Shown here: positions 9,528 to 20,557 of the stretch, one piece after another
Numbering within the stretch: position 1 is the first letter of the stretch
Layout of the letters: every line of letters starts with the position of its first letter
Source of the DNA: G965237725 sp965237725
GTDB lineage: Bacteria; Pseudomonadota; Gammaproteobacteria; Arenicellales; Poriferihabitantaceae
Length of the DNA: 64,000 nt
Direction: 5' to 3'
Assembly (NCBI GenBank): GCA_965237725.1
Contig: OZ250151.1
Location: 3,162,001 to 3,226,000, forward strand
Position numbers and translations under genes: made by a program
Notes under the pieces: model-generated
The model's database searches: none
What the model saw: only the letters and a program-made list of their open reading frames with translations
Told to the model about the DNA's origin: nothing

Positions 9528-9860
9528 AGATTTTGTGGATAACTTTGTGTATAAAATTTCTAAATGTGTGTCTGCAGAGGTGTTTCATGGCGATCAGGAT
9601 TGGTTGCTTAAAATTTATACAAATTTTACTTAACCATTATAAATCAATAAGTTATAGATCTAAATTAAATGTTTAAAATAAGCAAATAAGATAAATTCAC
9701 CTTTAGTAGCGGTTTGCCTGGGAATTGTGAATAACTTTACAATTTCAGGCGATTTTTAACTAAGACAAACATTAATTCTAAAAATTAGTATAACTTTGTT
9801 ATCAAATACTTAGCTTCATTCGATTTTATATAATCGGAAAAAGTTTAATAAATCTTCGAA
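9528..9860. promoter_or_regulatory. AT-rich priA upstream region with DnaA-box-like sites
   Basis: A perfect DnaA box TGTGGATAA lies at 9534-9542. One-mismatch versions TGTGTATAA and TGTGAATAA are at 9546-9554 and 9726-9734. The motif ATAACTTT recurs three times (near 9540, 9731 and 9790). The stretch is visibly AT-rich and has no gene. It must contain the priA promoter, since the downstream genes on the other side converge or end here. Confidence 0.5.
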
Positions 9861-10409
9861 CTAGGCAATGGTGTCAGTTCTGAAATTAAACTTTCCCGAC
9901 TCACGCTCGTGGACATAGCGCTGAAGCGTTTGGCGTACCACTTTGAACGCAAGATCATCCCAGGGGATGTCATTTGATCTTACTAATTTGACTTCCAGGC
10001 TTTCTTGGCCGATATCAAATCCGTCAGCGCTGCACAAATGAGCCCGGAACAGGATGTATATCTGATTAATTCTAGTCAGGTTGTAAATTTGATACAGCTG
10101 TATATCGGTTATTTTTGCGCAGGCCTCTTCCAGGGTTTCTCTTGCAGCACCTTCTTCAATGGTTTCACCATTTTCGAGAAACCCCGCGGGGACGGTCCAG
10201 AAATGTTTACGGGGTTCAATCGCCCGCTTGCAAATCAAAAACTGGTCTTCCCACACCGGAATGCAACCGGCAACAATTTTTGGATTTTGATAATGAATTT
10301 CACCACAACTGTTGCATACATGTCGTGGCCGATTGTCACCTTCTGGAATCGTCACGGAAACGGGGTTCCCACAATGGGAACAGTAGTTCATTGTCTGCAA
10401 AGTGGTCAT
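9861..10409 (-). CDS. NUDIX hydrolase with N-terminal zinc ribbon
   Basis: Hydrolase of nucleoside-diphosphate-linked substrates, 182 residues. An N-terminal zinc ribbon has CSHC and CNSC. The NUDIX box reads GFLENGETIEEGAARETLEE, with the G, E, RE and EE positions all present. This zinc-ribbon plus NUDIX layout matches small NudC-like or ADP-ribose/CoA-type hydrolases; the substrate cannot be assigned. A second possible start, at 10391, would shorten it by six residues. It lies five bases after the ubiA stop, so it is probably in the recG-ubiA transcript. Confidence 0.85.
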   Translation of the reverse strand: MTTLQTMNYCSHCGNPVSVTIPEGDNRPRHVCNSCGEIHYQNPKIVAGCIPVWEDQFLICKRAIEPRKHFWTVPAGFLENGETIEEGAARETLEEACAKITDIQLYQIYNLTRINQIYILFRAHLCSADGFDIGQESLEVKLVRSNDIPWDDLAFKVVRQTLQRYVHERESGKFNFRTDTIA

Positions 10410-10414
10410 ATTGC

Positions 10415-11290
10415 TTATGGAAGTAGAGACTCTGATCCGATTAATCCTAACACTATTCCGGAAAATATCACTGCACCGATCCAGTTGTTATTTAGAAAAG
10501 CGGTTAAGCAGTTTTCCCTAATTCTGTCTTTGCATAGAAATTGTTGGTACCCGGCCAGCGCAAATGCAATTCCCAGACAAAGATAAAAGTGCCAAGTCAT
10601 ACCATTGCGCCAACCGATCACCCCCAGCATTGATAAGGCGGCGACATGCAGTAGGCCAATGATTCTGTTGTCATATCGACCAAATAAAATTGCCGTTGAT
10701 TTGATGCCAATTTGAATATCATCGTCCCGATCCACCATGGCGTATTGGGTGTCAAATGCAACTATCCACAGAAAGTTTGCAGTGAACAAAACCCAGGCCT
10801 CGGCGGGCAGGGAATTAGTTATTGCAGCGTAGGCCATGGGTATACTCATGGAAAATGCCAGGCCAAGAACGCATTGGGGCAGGTTCGTAAAGCGTTTACT
10901 GTAGGGATAAATGGCGGCCAGAATGACCGCGACCACCGACACCTGTATCGCCAAAATATTTAACTGCAATACCAGAATCACAGCGATAACAAGCAAACCA
11001 ATGAGTAATTTAATCGCTTGTTCGGGAGTTAGCGTGCCATTAGCCAGGGGGCGGTTTTTGGTTCGTTCAACATGGGTATCAAAATCGCGGTCGGCATAGT
11101 CATTGATAACACAGCCCGCAGCTCTCATGACAATGGTCCCCAGAACAAAAATTAAAACCAGGGTCGGATCGGGTTGTCCCTGACCCGCCAGCCATAACGC
11201 CCATAGGGTTGGCCAAAGCAACAGGAAGGTGCCAATGGGGCGGTCCATTCGCATTAATTGCAAGTAGGCGAAATAATTCGGATGGGTCAT
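10415..11290 (-). CDS. ubiA: 4-hydroxybenzoate polyprenyltransferase
   Basis: Inner-membrane enzyme that attaches the polyprenyl tail to 4-hydroxybenzoate in ubiquinone synthesis. 291 residues with eight or nine predicted hydrophobic helices. Both Asp-rich motifs are present: NDYADRDFD at about residues 63-71 and a second one, DRDDD, after YAMV. No classic ubiC is adjacent; a DUF98 chorismate-lyase-like gene at 27.3-27.9 kb may supply the 4-hydroxybenzoate. The gene follows recG by six bases. Confidence 0.95.
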   Translation of the reverse strand: MTHPNYFAYLQLMRMDRPIGTFLLLWPTLWALWLAGQGQPDPTLVLIFVLGTIVMRAAGCVINDYADRDFDTHVERTKNRPLANGTLTPEQAIKLLIGLLVIAVILVLQLNILAIQVSVVAVILAAIYPYSKRFTNLPQCVLGLAFSMSIPMAYAAITNSLPAEAWVLFTANFLWIVAFDTQYAMVDRDDDIQIGIKSTAILFGRYDNRIIGLLHVAALSMLGVIGWRNGMTWHFYLCLGIAFALAGYQQFLCKDRIRENCLTAFLNNNWIGAVIFSGIVLGLIGSESLLP

Positions 11291-11296
11291 TATGGT

Positions 11297-13384
11297 TTAG
11301 ACATTGGCGTATTGATGGCTGTGATTGATCCAGCGATCGATTAATGGCTGGATAGTGTTGGGATAATCCTGTTGTAAATGTCGCGCCATCTGTTCGATCT
11401 TTGGCAACAATGCCTTATCCCGAGCTAGATTAGCTATTCGAAGCTGTTGCAACCCGGTTTGGCGCGTACCCAACAGTTCGCCGGGGCCGCGATGTTCCAG
11501 ATCCTTCTGGGCGATTTTAAAGCCATCATTGGTTTCACGTAAAATGCTTAAACGCTGTTTTGCCAGATCGCCCAGAGGCGATTGATAGAGTAAAACACAG
11601 GAAGATTGATCGGCACCGCGACCCACCCGCCCGCGTAACTGATGTAATTGGGCCAGCCCCAGCCGTTCGGCATTTTCGATAATCATCAAACTTGCATTGG
11701 CCACATCTACGCCAACTTCGATTACCGTGGTTGAGATCAATAAATCAATTTCTCCGTCACCAAATCGTTTCATCAGCTGTTCTTTATCTTTACTCTTCAT
11801 CCTGCCGTGTATTAGTTCCACTTCCAGCCCAACTAACATTATTTTTAGAGCGGCATGGGTTTCCGTCGCCGCCTGGGCCTGGAGTTTTTCTGATTCTTCT
11901 ATCAAAGGACATACCCAGTACGCTTGTTGGCCTGACTGGCATACCGACCGTATTCGCTGGGCGACTTCATGGCGTCGAGAATTAGGTAATACCACTGTAG
12001 TAACAGATTTTCGACCTGGGGGCATCTCGTCGATACTGGAGACATCGAGATCAGCATAAAATATCATGGCAAGGGATCGTGGAATTGGGGTTGCGCTCAT
12101 TATAATTTGGTGGGGTACCGCATCATCAAGATTGCTTTTACTACGCAGTGCCAGGCGTTGATCTACACCGAAACGGTGTTGTTCATCAATGACCATTAGC
12201 CCCAGCTTATGAAACTGCACATGATCCTGAAACAGCGCATGGGTACCAATAATCAGTTTTGCATCGCCACTGGCAATGCGTGCCAATGCGCTCTTTCGGG
12301 TTGCTGCGGGTAATTTACCCGTGAGCCATTCTATTTCGATACCCAGAGGTTCAAGCCAGCTCTGAAAAGTCTTGCGGTGCTGCTCAGCTAGTAATTCGGT
12401 GGGCGCCATTAATGCAGCCTGGTAACCATTGTCGATGGCCTTCAATGCGCCAGCTGCGGCAACAATGGTCTTGCCCGATCCCACGTCGCCCTGAATAAGG
12501 CGTAATGCTGGATGTTGTCCTGCAATGTCATGGAATAATTCATCCACCACCCGTTTTTGTGCTCCGGTTAATTGAAACGGTAATGCGTCTTTTAGTTTTC
12601 CCCAGGAAGAGCTCTGGCTTTCCAATGCCGGCGCTTTTTCACGATAGCGGCCAGCCCGCATCTGCTTTAATGCGAGATGATGGGCCAGCAATTCCTCGAG
12701 AGCAAGCCGGCTCTGTGCAACATGAGTGCCGTTGAGTAATTCTGAAGTATCCACGTCTGCTGGGGGCCGGTGGGCAATTGCCAGGGCGTCTTGAATCGGC
12801 ATGACGCCGAATTGTTCAAGCACACTGAACGGTATTAACTCCGGCAATTTTGCTAGCTGAGTTTTTAGAACCTGAGCGACCAGTTTGCGGATAGTGACGG
12901 GACCCACCCCTTCGGTACTGGGATAAACCGCGGTTAATGATTGTTCAACATTGGGGGCAGGTTGTTGGGATGAAATTCGGTATTCCGGATGCGCAATTTC
13001 AAGAGATTTTGCGCCTCGTCTGGGCTCGCCATAACACTGAATCCATGCCCCAGGTTTAAACTGGATTTGCTGGCTGCGGCTGAAGTGAAAAAATCGAAGC
13101 AACACCGAACTGGTTTCATCGCTGACACTAACCAGCAGGCTCCGTCGCCGGCCAAACCGAACATCTGCTGCATCGATTTGGCCGATGATCACGCTATCCT
13201 GGCCGGCTTTTAGGTCCGCGATGGGCGTAACCTTTGTTCGGTCCTGGTAGCGAAATGGCAGATGAAACAGTAAATCCCGAGGTTCAAAGATACCAAGGTT
13301 GTTTAACTTAGATGCGAGTTGGGGTCCAACACCGGATAGCGCCTGAAGTGGATTTGCTTTAGGTGTTGAATTGGATGAAACTAT
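11297..13384 (-). CDS. recG: ATP-dependent DNA helicase RecG, apparently without a standard start codon
   Basis: Branch-migration helicase that remodels stalled forks and recombination intermediates. From the first in-frame GTG (13192) the protein is only 631 residues, and the conserved start of the family is lost. Reading upstream without a stop gives PLQALSGVGPQ, then DLLFHLPFRYQDRT, which is the true N-terminus. Between the upstream TGA (13442-13444) and that segment there is no ATG, GTG or TTG in frame. An ATA at 13384, seven bases after AGGA, would give 695 residues (E. coli 693). Helicase motifs include GDVGSGKT, a DEQH box and QLRGRVGRG. The start is inferred; a base-calling error is the alternative. 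ridA lies 66 bp upstream. Confidence 0.9.
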   Translation of the reverse strand: MVSSNSTPKANPLQALSGVGPQLASKLNNLGIFEPRDLLFHLPFRYQDRTKVTPIADLKAGQDSVIIGQIDAADVRFGRRRSLLVSVSDETSSVLLRFFHFSRSQQIQFKPGAWIQCYGEPRRGAKSLEIAHPEYRISSQQPAPNVEQSLTAVYPSTEGVGPVTIRKLVAQVLKTQLAKLPELIPFSVLEQFGVMPIQDALAIAHRPPADVDTSELLNGTHVAQSRLALEELLAHHLALKQMRAGRYREKAPALESQSSSWGKLKDALPFQLTGAQKRVVDELFHDIAGQHPALRLIQGDVGSGKTIVAAAGALKAIDNGYQAALMAPTELLAEQHRKTFQSWLEPLGIEIEWLTGKLPAATRKSALARIASGDAKLIIGTHALFQDHVQFHKLGLMVIDEQHRFGVDQRLALRSKSNLDDAVPHQIIMSATPIPRSLAMIFYADLDVSSIDEMPPGRKSVTTVVLPNSRRHEVAQRIRSVCQSGQQAYWVCPLIEESEKLQAQAATETHAALKIMLVGLEVELIHGRMKSKDKEQLMKRFGDGEIDLLISTTVIEVGVDVANASLMIIENAERLGLAQLHQLRGRVGRGADQSSCVLLYQSPLGDLAKQRLSILRETNDGFKIAQKDLEHRGPGELLGTRQTGLQQLRIANLARDKALLPKIEQMARHLQQDYPNTIQPLIDRWINHSHQYANV

Positions 13385-13450
13385 TTTACGGTCCTGTCTA
13401 CAACTTGGAGAGGGTAAAAATTCCGACTCCTGGGTGTTAAGTCAAAAATA

Positions 13451-13837
13451 TTATTCTATTACCAGTATGGCCTCAATTTCGATGGGGACGCCTTTGGGTA
13501 GCGCAGCCACACCCACGGCGGCGCGGGCGGGATAAGGTTCAGAAAAATATTCCATCATAATTTCATTAACTGCTGCAAAATTTCCGAGATCGGTCATTGA
13601 AATATTGAGTTTCACCGCATCGCCAAGACTGCCACCAGATGCTTCTGCCACAGCGGCGAGATTTTGAAATACCCGGTGGGCGGCGGCTTCAAATGAATCA
13701 CTTACAACTTCCATTGTGGCTGGATCCAGGGGAATTTGTCCTGAGATGTAAACTGTGTTTCCGGTCTTGACCGCCTGTGAATAAGTGCCAATGGCGCCGG
13801 GAGCATTTTCTGTATTTATGATTTGTTTGCTACTCAT
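13451..13837 (-). CDS. ridA: RidA family enamine/imine deaminase
   Basis: Small trimeric enzyme that hydrolyses reactive enamine/imine intermediates released by PLP enzymes. Its 128 residues match the family exactly. It has the AIGTYSQAVK and YISGQIPLDP segments and the C-terminal ARAAVGVAALPKGVPIEIEAI, which carries the conserved Arg. It lies directly upstream of recG, a neighbourhood often seen as spoT-ridA-recG; spoT is not present here. Confidence 0.93.
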   Translation of the reverse strand: MSSKQIINTENAPGAIGTYSQAVKTGNTVYISGQIPLDPATMEVVSDSFEAAAHRVFQNLAAVAEASGGSLGDAVKLNISMTDLGNFAAVNEIMMEYFSEPYPARAAVGVAALPKGVPIEIEAILVIE

Positions 13838-13922
13838 ATTTGATTGTGGTCAAAAGAATTGGTTAATTAATGTGAACCGGATTTAACCATAAAACTAAAT
13901 GTGGATGTCGGATCCAGCGAAA

Positions 13923-15053
13923 TTACGGTTGGTGAATGTCCCCAGCAACCGTGGGTTGGGTGGCACCTGTTACCGATGGCAGGGTAGAGGTCACGCCATT
14001 TAATGTCCGATGAGCCATCCATGCGAATGCCGCGGCTTCTACCCATTGTGGATCGATTCCCAGCTCAGTGGTGGTGACTACATTAATCTTTGTATACTCA
14101 CGAATCATACCCATTATTACGGTATTTTTTGCACCACCACCACTTATAAATGCCGATTCCACTGCAGGTCTAACCAGATTAATCTGGTTAGCTATTGTTT
14201 GGGCGGTCAGAGCAGTGAGTGTGGTGAGGATATCTGAATTTGAACTGAATCCCATGCCATCCCAGGCATGCATTTTGTCGTTTAACCATTTCTTATTGAA
14301 ATACTCAAGCCCGGTACTCTTGGGTGGTGCGCTGGTAAAATAGGGATCGTCGAGAAGTAGCGCCAATAGATCGAGCTGAATATGCCCAGATTTTGCAAAT
14401 TCGCCATTGTTATCAAAATTACATTTAAACTGGGTCCGGCACCAGTAGTCCATTAATGTGTTGCCGGGACCGGTGTCAAATCCGATAACCTGGTCAGGGT
14501 CATCTCCAGGCAACAGAGTTATATTGGAAATACCGCCGATATTGACCACGCAGCGATGATGCTCTGGGCTTGCGAATACGGCGTGATGAAAAGCTGGCGC
14601 AAGGGGTGCGCCCTGGCCGCCAGCAAGAATATCAGCAGTTCTGAAATTGGACACCACGGGTAAATTTATCAGTTGCGCAAGGGATTCACCGTTGCCCAGT
14701 TGCAGGGAAAAAGGCGGGTCGCTTGATGGACTATGGTGGATTGTCTGGCCGTGGCAGCCGACCATCGAAATTTTTATTTTCCCGGCTTTTTCGATTAGAG
14801 CGGTAACCACCTGGGCATAAAGTTGCGCTAATTCATCATCTAAACCTTCGGACTGATCGGCATGGGTAATTTTTCGACTGATCAGTTTGCGGATTTTTTT
14901 CTGCAGCCCTTGAGGATAATCAAGATTTTGTACCGAATGAATTTTCGGCAAAGCATTTTTTTCGATTTTCAATACCACCCCATCAATGCCGTCAGCGCTG
15001 GTGCCGGACATCAGTCCAATGGCGTAGACAATTTTCTTTGTGGCGATCATCAC
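13923..15053 (-). CDS. anmK: anhydro-N-acetylmuramic acid kinase
   Basis: Cytosolic kinase that opens and phosphorylates 1,6-anhydro-N-acetylmuramic acid during cell-wall recycling. About 375 residues (E. coli 369). The N-terminal YAIGLMSGTSADGID binds ATP phosphate. GCHGQTIHH and VIGFDTGPGNTLMD are family signatures. GGGAKN closes the nucleotide site. GTG at 15053 and ATG at 15050 are both possible starts. Its position next to an M23 peptidase and tyrS matches the Pseudomonas order and fits a cell-wall role. Confidence 0.95.
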   Translation of the reverse strand: MMIATKKIVYAIGLMSGTSADGIDGVVLKIEKNALPKIHSVQNLDYPQGLQKKIRKLISRKITHADQSEGLDDELAQLYAQVVTALIEKAGKIKISMVGCHGQTIHHSPSSDPPFSLQLGNGESLAQLINLPVVSNFRTADILAGGQGAPLAPAFHHAVFASPEHHRCVVNIGGISNITLLPGDDPDQVIGFDTGPGNTLMDYWCRTQFKCNFDNNGEFAKSGHIQLDLLALLLDDPYFTSAPPKSTGLEYFNKKWLNDKMHAWDGMGFSSNSDILTTLTALTAQTIANQINLVRPAVESAFISGGGAKNTVIMGMIREYTKINVVTTTELGIDPQWVEAAAFAWMAHRTLNGVTSTLPSVTGATQPTVAGDIHQP

Positions 15054-15147
15054 AAAATTATATCAATGCTGGGATATTAGATGGCAAATAAATGTTGCCA
15101 GGGAAAAGCTCAAATTGTCAAAATCAATCTAAATGAAATTGACAGGA

Positions 15148-16626
15148 TTAATTAGAATTATTTTGAGCTAGAGGAATGCGGTTCAAATAATCAAGTTCAG
15201 CTACCCAGATTCCAGCAGCCTGTTTAAACTGGGATAGATATTCGTTATCAATGGGTTCAGATTTTGGTAGTTCCACGGTAACAGGATTTTTGTGAACACC
15301 ATGAATTCGAAATTCGTAGTGCAGGTGTGGGCCGGTAGCGAGGCCAGTGCTTCCAACGTAGCCGATCACATCACCTTGTTTGACTTTGACCCCGACGCGG
15401 ATGCCTTTGGCATAGCCGCTCATATGGGCGTATACGGTGTCATATTTTCCACCGTGCCGAATAACTACTGATTTGCCATAGCCACCATTTCTTCCGGCAT
15501 GACGAATGGTGCCGTCACCCGTTGTCAGTATGGGTGTACCCCGTGGCGCGCCATAATCAACGCCTTTGTGAGCGGTCCAGATTCTTTTGATCGGATGCAA
15601 ACGGTTGTTACTGAAATTGGAGGTGACATGACCAAACTTTAACGGCGTTCTTAGAAAGGTGCCTTTGATACCATCGCCATCGGGCGCGAAGTAGTTTACA
15701 AATCCATCTTCATCTATGTGACGTATGGCCTGAAGTTTCTTACCGGACACCACCAGTTCCGCCGCGATAATATCGCCATCACCCACTTTTTTGTCATCGA
15801 GATACAATTCTTCGTAGATAATTGAAAACTGATCTCCGGTTCTGATATCCATGGCAAAATCAATTTGCCAGCCAAACATCGCAATAAAGTTGTACATCGT
15901 ATTCGATGAGACGCTGGCCTGCTTTGCTGCGCCGAGCAGGCTATCGTATATCGTGGCTTTGGCATTGTTCAGTCGGACTTCGGCTTCCCGGGTTGTTACT
16001 TCAACAACATAATCATCTCCAGTGGGTTGAACCAGAAGGGTATTAAATGTATCAAGTTTGTAGTGGAGCAAAGCCAGACTGCCGTCAGCATTTTTCTTCA
16101 TTTTAATTTTCTGGCCGGGCCGAATTTTCAATAGTGATTTAGCGTATTCGAGCTGGGTGATCCGGTAAGCATGATTGTTGCCAATATTATTACGATCAAA
16201 TATTTGTGACAGAGTGTCGCCTTTGCTTACGGTTTCGATTAGCCACGGCGCCTTAAATTTTGAAACATCGATAAGGGATGGATCGGTTTTAGCAACAGGC
16301 CCAATTTTCGGTGCGACTTTCTGGGTGGCTGGGGATGCAGACTCGGGAGCAATAATTTTTTGTAGTTGAGATGGTGTGTTTATCACTAATCCAGACGCGG
16401 TGGATGAAGAAGATTGATTTTGAAAAATATCAATGGTATTGCTTATCGATACCGCTTCGGTGGTTTTAGCAGTTGACGCCGAGGGTGCGTTAATAAGAAT
16501 ATAGACAGCAACCAAAGCGATCATTGTAAATGACGCCAGCACCAGATGGTGGGTGCCTGGCGTTGACTGTGCATTATTCAGATCTTTAAGATCGAGTTGA
16601 AGTTTTGATCGCTTTTGACGCGTCAT
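15148..16626 (-). CDS. M23 family murein endopeptidase (MepM-like)
   Basis: Periplasmic zinc endopeptidase of the kind that cuts peptidoglycan cross-links. From ATG at 16626 it has 492 residues; a TTG at 16644 would add six. A short basic start is followed by one hydrophobic anchor (HLVLASFTMIALVAVYILI). Then come an OapA/LysM-like region (VSKGDTLSQIFDRNNI) and a C-terminal LytM domain. The zinc ligands are visible in HKGVDYGAPRGTP and in HLHYEF. In Pseudomonas the same gene lies between anmK and tyrS. It is divergent from tyrS. Confidence 0.9.
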   Translation of the reverse strand: MTRQKRSKLQLDLKDLNNAQSTPGTHHLVLASFTMIALVAVYILINAPSASTAKTTEAVSISNTIDIFQNQSSSSTASGLVINTPSQLQKIIAPESASPATQKVAPKIGPVAKTDPSLIDVSKFKAPWLIETVSKGDTLSQIFDRNNIGNNHAYRITQLEYAKSLLKIRPGQKIKMKKNADGSLALLHYKLDTFNTLLVQPTGDDYVVEVTTREAEVRLNNAKATIYDSLLGAAKQASVSSNTMYNFIAMFGWQIDFAMDIRTGDQFSIIYEELYLDDKKVGDGDIIAAELVVSGKKLQAIRHIDEDGFVNYFAPDGDGIKGTFLRTPLKFGHVTSNFSNNRLHPIKRIWTAHKGVDYGAPRGTPILTTGDGTIRHAGRNGGYGKSVVIRHGGKYDTVYAHMSGYAKGIRVGVKVKQGDVIGYVGSTGLATGPHLHYEFRIHGVHKNPVTVELPKSEPIDNEYLSQFKQAAGIWVAELDYLNRIPLAQNNSN

Positions 16627-16800
16627 AGCATGAAGTAAGTGCAAAAAGTTTGTAGTTTTTTATGGAAACAGTGTACTGTTCCAACTGCTTTGGTTAATCT
16701 GGCTCCGCCCAGGTCCGTACTTTACCTATACAAGCTACAAAGGTCAAAAGCTTTTACCCGTAACCCGATGTATTTTATGGAAATTCTAACAAAGTAAGAT

Positions 16801-18012
16801 ATGAGCAAAATTAACAAAGATATTGAACATACACTTTCCGAGCTGGCCCGAGGTGCGGAAGAAATATTGCTTGAGCAGGAATTAGTGGAAAAGCTGAAAA
16901 AAGGTAAACCGCTACGGATTAAAACGGGGTTCGACCCCACTGCACCCGACCTGCACCTCGGTCATACCGTACTGATTAATAAAATGCGGCAGTTTCAGGA
17001 ATTAGGACACCAGGTGATATTTTTAATCGGTGATTTCACCGGGTTAATCGGCGATCCCAGCGGCAAGAATGCAACCCGACCGCCATTGACTCGTGAGCAA
17101 GTCATGGAAAATGCCCAGACCTATAAGGAGCAGGTTTTTAAAATTCTCGATCCGGATAAAACTGAAATTCGTTTCAACTCACAATGGATGGACGAGATGG
17201 GCGCCGCGGGCATGGTCACCCTGGCTGCGCGCCACACAGTAGCCCGAATGCTGGAACGGGATGATTTCAAGAAACGATTCAATAACAATCAGTCCATTGC
17301 CATCCACGAATTTTTATACCCTCTTGTACAAGGTTATGACTCGGTGGCCCTGGAAGCGGATGTAGAGCTCGGCGGCACAGATCAGAAATTTAATTTATTG
17401 GTTGGTCGAGAATTACAAAAACAATATGGACAGGAACAGCAGATCATTTTGACGGTGCCGTTGCTCGAAGGACTGGATGGGGTCAAAAAAATGTCCAAGT
17501 CCACTGAAAACTATATCGCCCTGGAAGATGCCCCCAACGATATGTTTGGCAAGATCATGTCGATTTCTGATGAACTAATGTGGCGTTATTATGAATTGTT
17601 GAGCTTTAAATCAATCAAGGAAATTGCGAAAATTAAAAGTGATGTTGAAGGTGGCATTAATCCCAGGGATGCGAAGTTTATTCTTGCCGAGGAAATCATC
17701 GCGCGATTTCATAGCGAGAAAGCTGCGGTTGGTGCAAAAGAAAATTTTATCGCTCAGTTCTCCAAAGGTGCGGTGCCCGATGATATTGAGATTGTAGAAT
17801 TAAAAGCGGGAGCTGACGGCTTGCGTGTGGCCAACCTGTTGAAAGAGGCTAACCTGGTTAGCTCGACGTCAGAGGGAATGCGAATGATCAAGCAGGGCGC
17901 GGTAAAATTTGATGGTGAGAAGGTTGCGGAAACAGGTCAGATCATTTCTTCCGGGGCGGATATAGTGGTACAGGTCGGAAAACGAAAATGGGCGCGTGTG
18001 CAAATTTCGTGA
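16801..18012 (+). CDS. tyrS: tyrosyl-tRNA synthetase (TyrRZ type)
   Basis: Charges tRNA-Tyr with tyrosine. Its 403 residues match the TyrZ subtype. The class I signature appears as HLGHTV near residue 50, and the second as KKMSKS near residue 228. The C-terminal S4 RNA-binding domain starts at about residue 335 (LRVANLLKEANLV). GDFTGLIGDPSGKNATRP is typical of this subtype. The gene directly precedes the rRNA operon, as in Pseudomonas. Confidence 0.97.
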   Translation: MSKINKDIEHTLSELARGAEEILLEQELVEKLKKGKPLRIKTGFDPTAPDLHLGHTVLINKMRQFQELGHQVIFLIGDFTGLIGDPSGKNATRPPLTREQVMENAQTYKEQVFKILDPDKTEIRFNSQWMDEMGAAGMVTLAARHTVARMLERDDFKKRFNNNQSIAIHEFLYPLVQGYDSVALEADVELGGTDQKFNLLVGRELQKQYGQEQQIILTVPLLEGLDGVKKMSKSTENYIALEDAPNDMFGKIMSISDELMWRYYELLSFKSIKEIAKIKSDVEGGINPRDAKFILAEEIIARFHSEKAAVGAKENFIAQFSKGAVPDDIEIVELKAGADGLRVANLLKEANLVSSTSEGMRMIKQGAVKFDGEKVAETGQIISSGADIVVQVGKRKWARVQIS

Positions 18013-18244
18013 TGGTAAATGTAAATTAAATCGGGGCTTATATAGTGAGACAGTTAAACGAATGGCCACGTAAAACGTTAGCTTATGAATCACCCGCTGA
18101 ACGCTTTAACACATGTGTTGCGTCGATCACTTGAAATCGCAGTATATAGCAGTCATTCGTCATAGTGGGTTCTAGCAGTGGGTATACCTCATGCTAACGA
18201 ACAATAGTTCGGAAAACGCTCGGTTAAATCTATCCGTTTGTTCC

Positions 18245-18356
18245 GTCATCCTGAACTGCGTGACGGTGAAGGATCCAGGATAAATTGCTGAGAGACGTAT
18301 GGCACTACTGCGTTACGAAACTAACTGGATTCTTCTGCCTTCGGCATCAGAATGAC
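18245..18356. repeat. GTCATCC-type palindromic repeat before the rRNA operon
   Basis: The element begins GTCATCCTGA and ends TCAGAATGAC. Inside it, GGATCCAG near the left end is matched by CTGGATTC near the right. A relative is found at 38780-38901. Such extragenic palindromes occur in many bacteria. The rest of the 18013-18480 gap holds no gene that I can see. Confidence 0.7.
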
Positions 18357-18483
18357 AGCGTAAAAACCTAGAATTCAGGTTAATAATTTCCCATAAGTTA
18401 ACCCAAAATTCGGCGGTTTTCCGTGGAATACACCAAAACCCGAAAATACCCTGAAAAACAGTGAAAAATAAGGTAAATAGTTG

Positions 18484-18511
18484 TTGACGCTTGGACTTTA
18501 GTGCGTATAAT
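18484..18511 (+). promoter_or_regulatory. rRNA operon promoter
   Basis: TTGACG at 18484-18489 and TATAAT at 18506-18511 are separated by 16 bases. The following TCGCGCTCCC is a GC-rich discriminator, the hallmark of promoters under growth-rate (ppGpp) control. It lies about 190 bp before mature 16S rRNA. Confidence 0.9.
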
Positions 18512-18547
18512 TCGCGCTCCCGGAATTGAGCCTCGGAGCTTAATCCT

Positions 18548-18559
18548 TGTTCTTTTACA
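18548..18559 (+). promoter_or_regulatory. rrn leader boxA antitermination site
   Basis: TGTTCTTTTACA resembles the E. coli rrn boxA TGCTCTTTAACA. The surrounding leader (AATTAATCAAGCAG, then TGTGTGGGCGCT) also matches the E. coli leader layout. NusB/NusE-type factors bind such sites to prevent early termination. Confidence 0.75.
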
Positions 18560-18704
18560 ATTAATCAAGCAGATTGTGTGGGCGCTTCGATTCGTCAGAA
18601 TCTCTCATCCAGAATGTGGGTTTTATCGTCGTAAGACTTTGAAATCCCAAAAAAATTGCTTCGAGAACTTTGGTCTTAGATCTTAGTTTAAGAAGCACCA
18701 AACT

Positions 18705-20249
<1,545 letters not shown>

Positions 20250-20383
20250 AAACTTATAGAGATTTCGTTTCGAAGTGTCCACACAATTTGCTTGGTTGTT
20301 AATATAGAGTCAGTCCTCGACAAACAGACTTGATTTGTCGCATTAATGAATTCATTTACTGACCATTAGTGGCGAATACGATC

Positions 20384-20442
20384 GGGTCTGTAGCTCAGTT
20401 GGTTAGAGCGCACGCCCCTTGAGATAACATGTGGGTGAGGTC
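20384..20442 (+). pseudogene. broken duplicate of tRNA-Ile in the 16S-23S spacer
   Basis: Bases 20384-20413 are identical to the first 30 bases of the intact tRNA-Ile at 20481. The anticodon arm is then disrupted by extra bases (GCCCCTTGAGATAACATGT). GGGTGAGGTC reappears at 20433-20442. No matching T-arm, acceptor 3' strand or CCA follows before the intact gene begins at 20481. It looks like the remnant of a tandem duplication. Confidence 0.75.
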
Positions 20443-20480
20443 TTACGACCGATCGACGTTTGGTAAGAATCCAACTTCCC

Positions 20481-20557
<77 letters not shown>

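Noticed and set aside
9528..9860. Chromosomal replication origin
   Set aside because: Only three DnaA-box-like sites, no dnaA, dnaN, mnmG or rpmH nearby. Reported only as a DnaA-box cluster.
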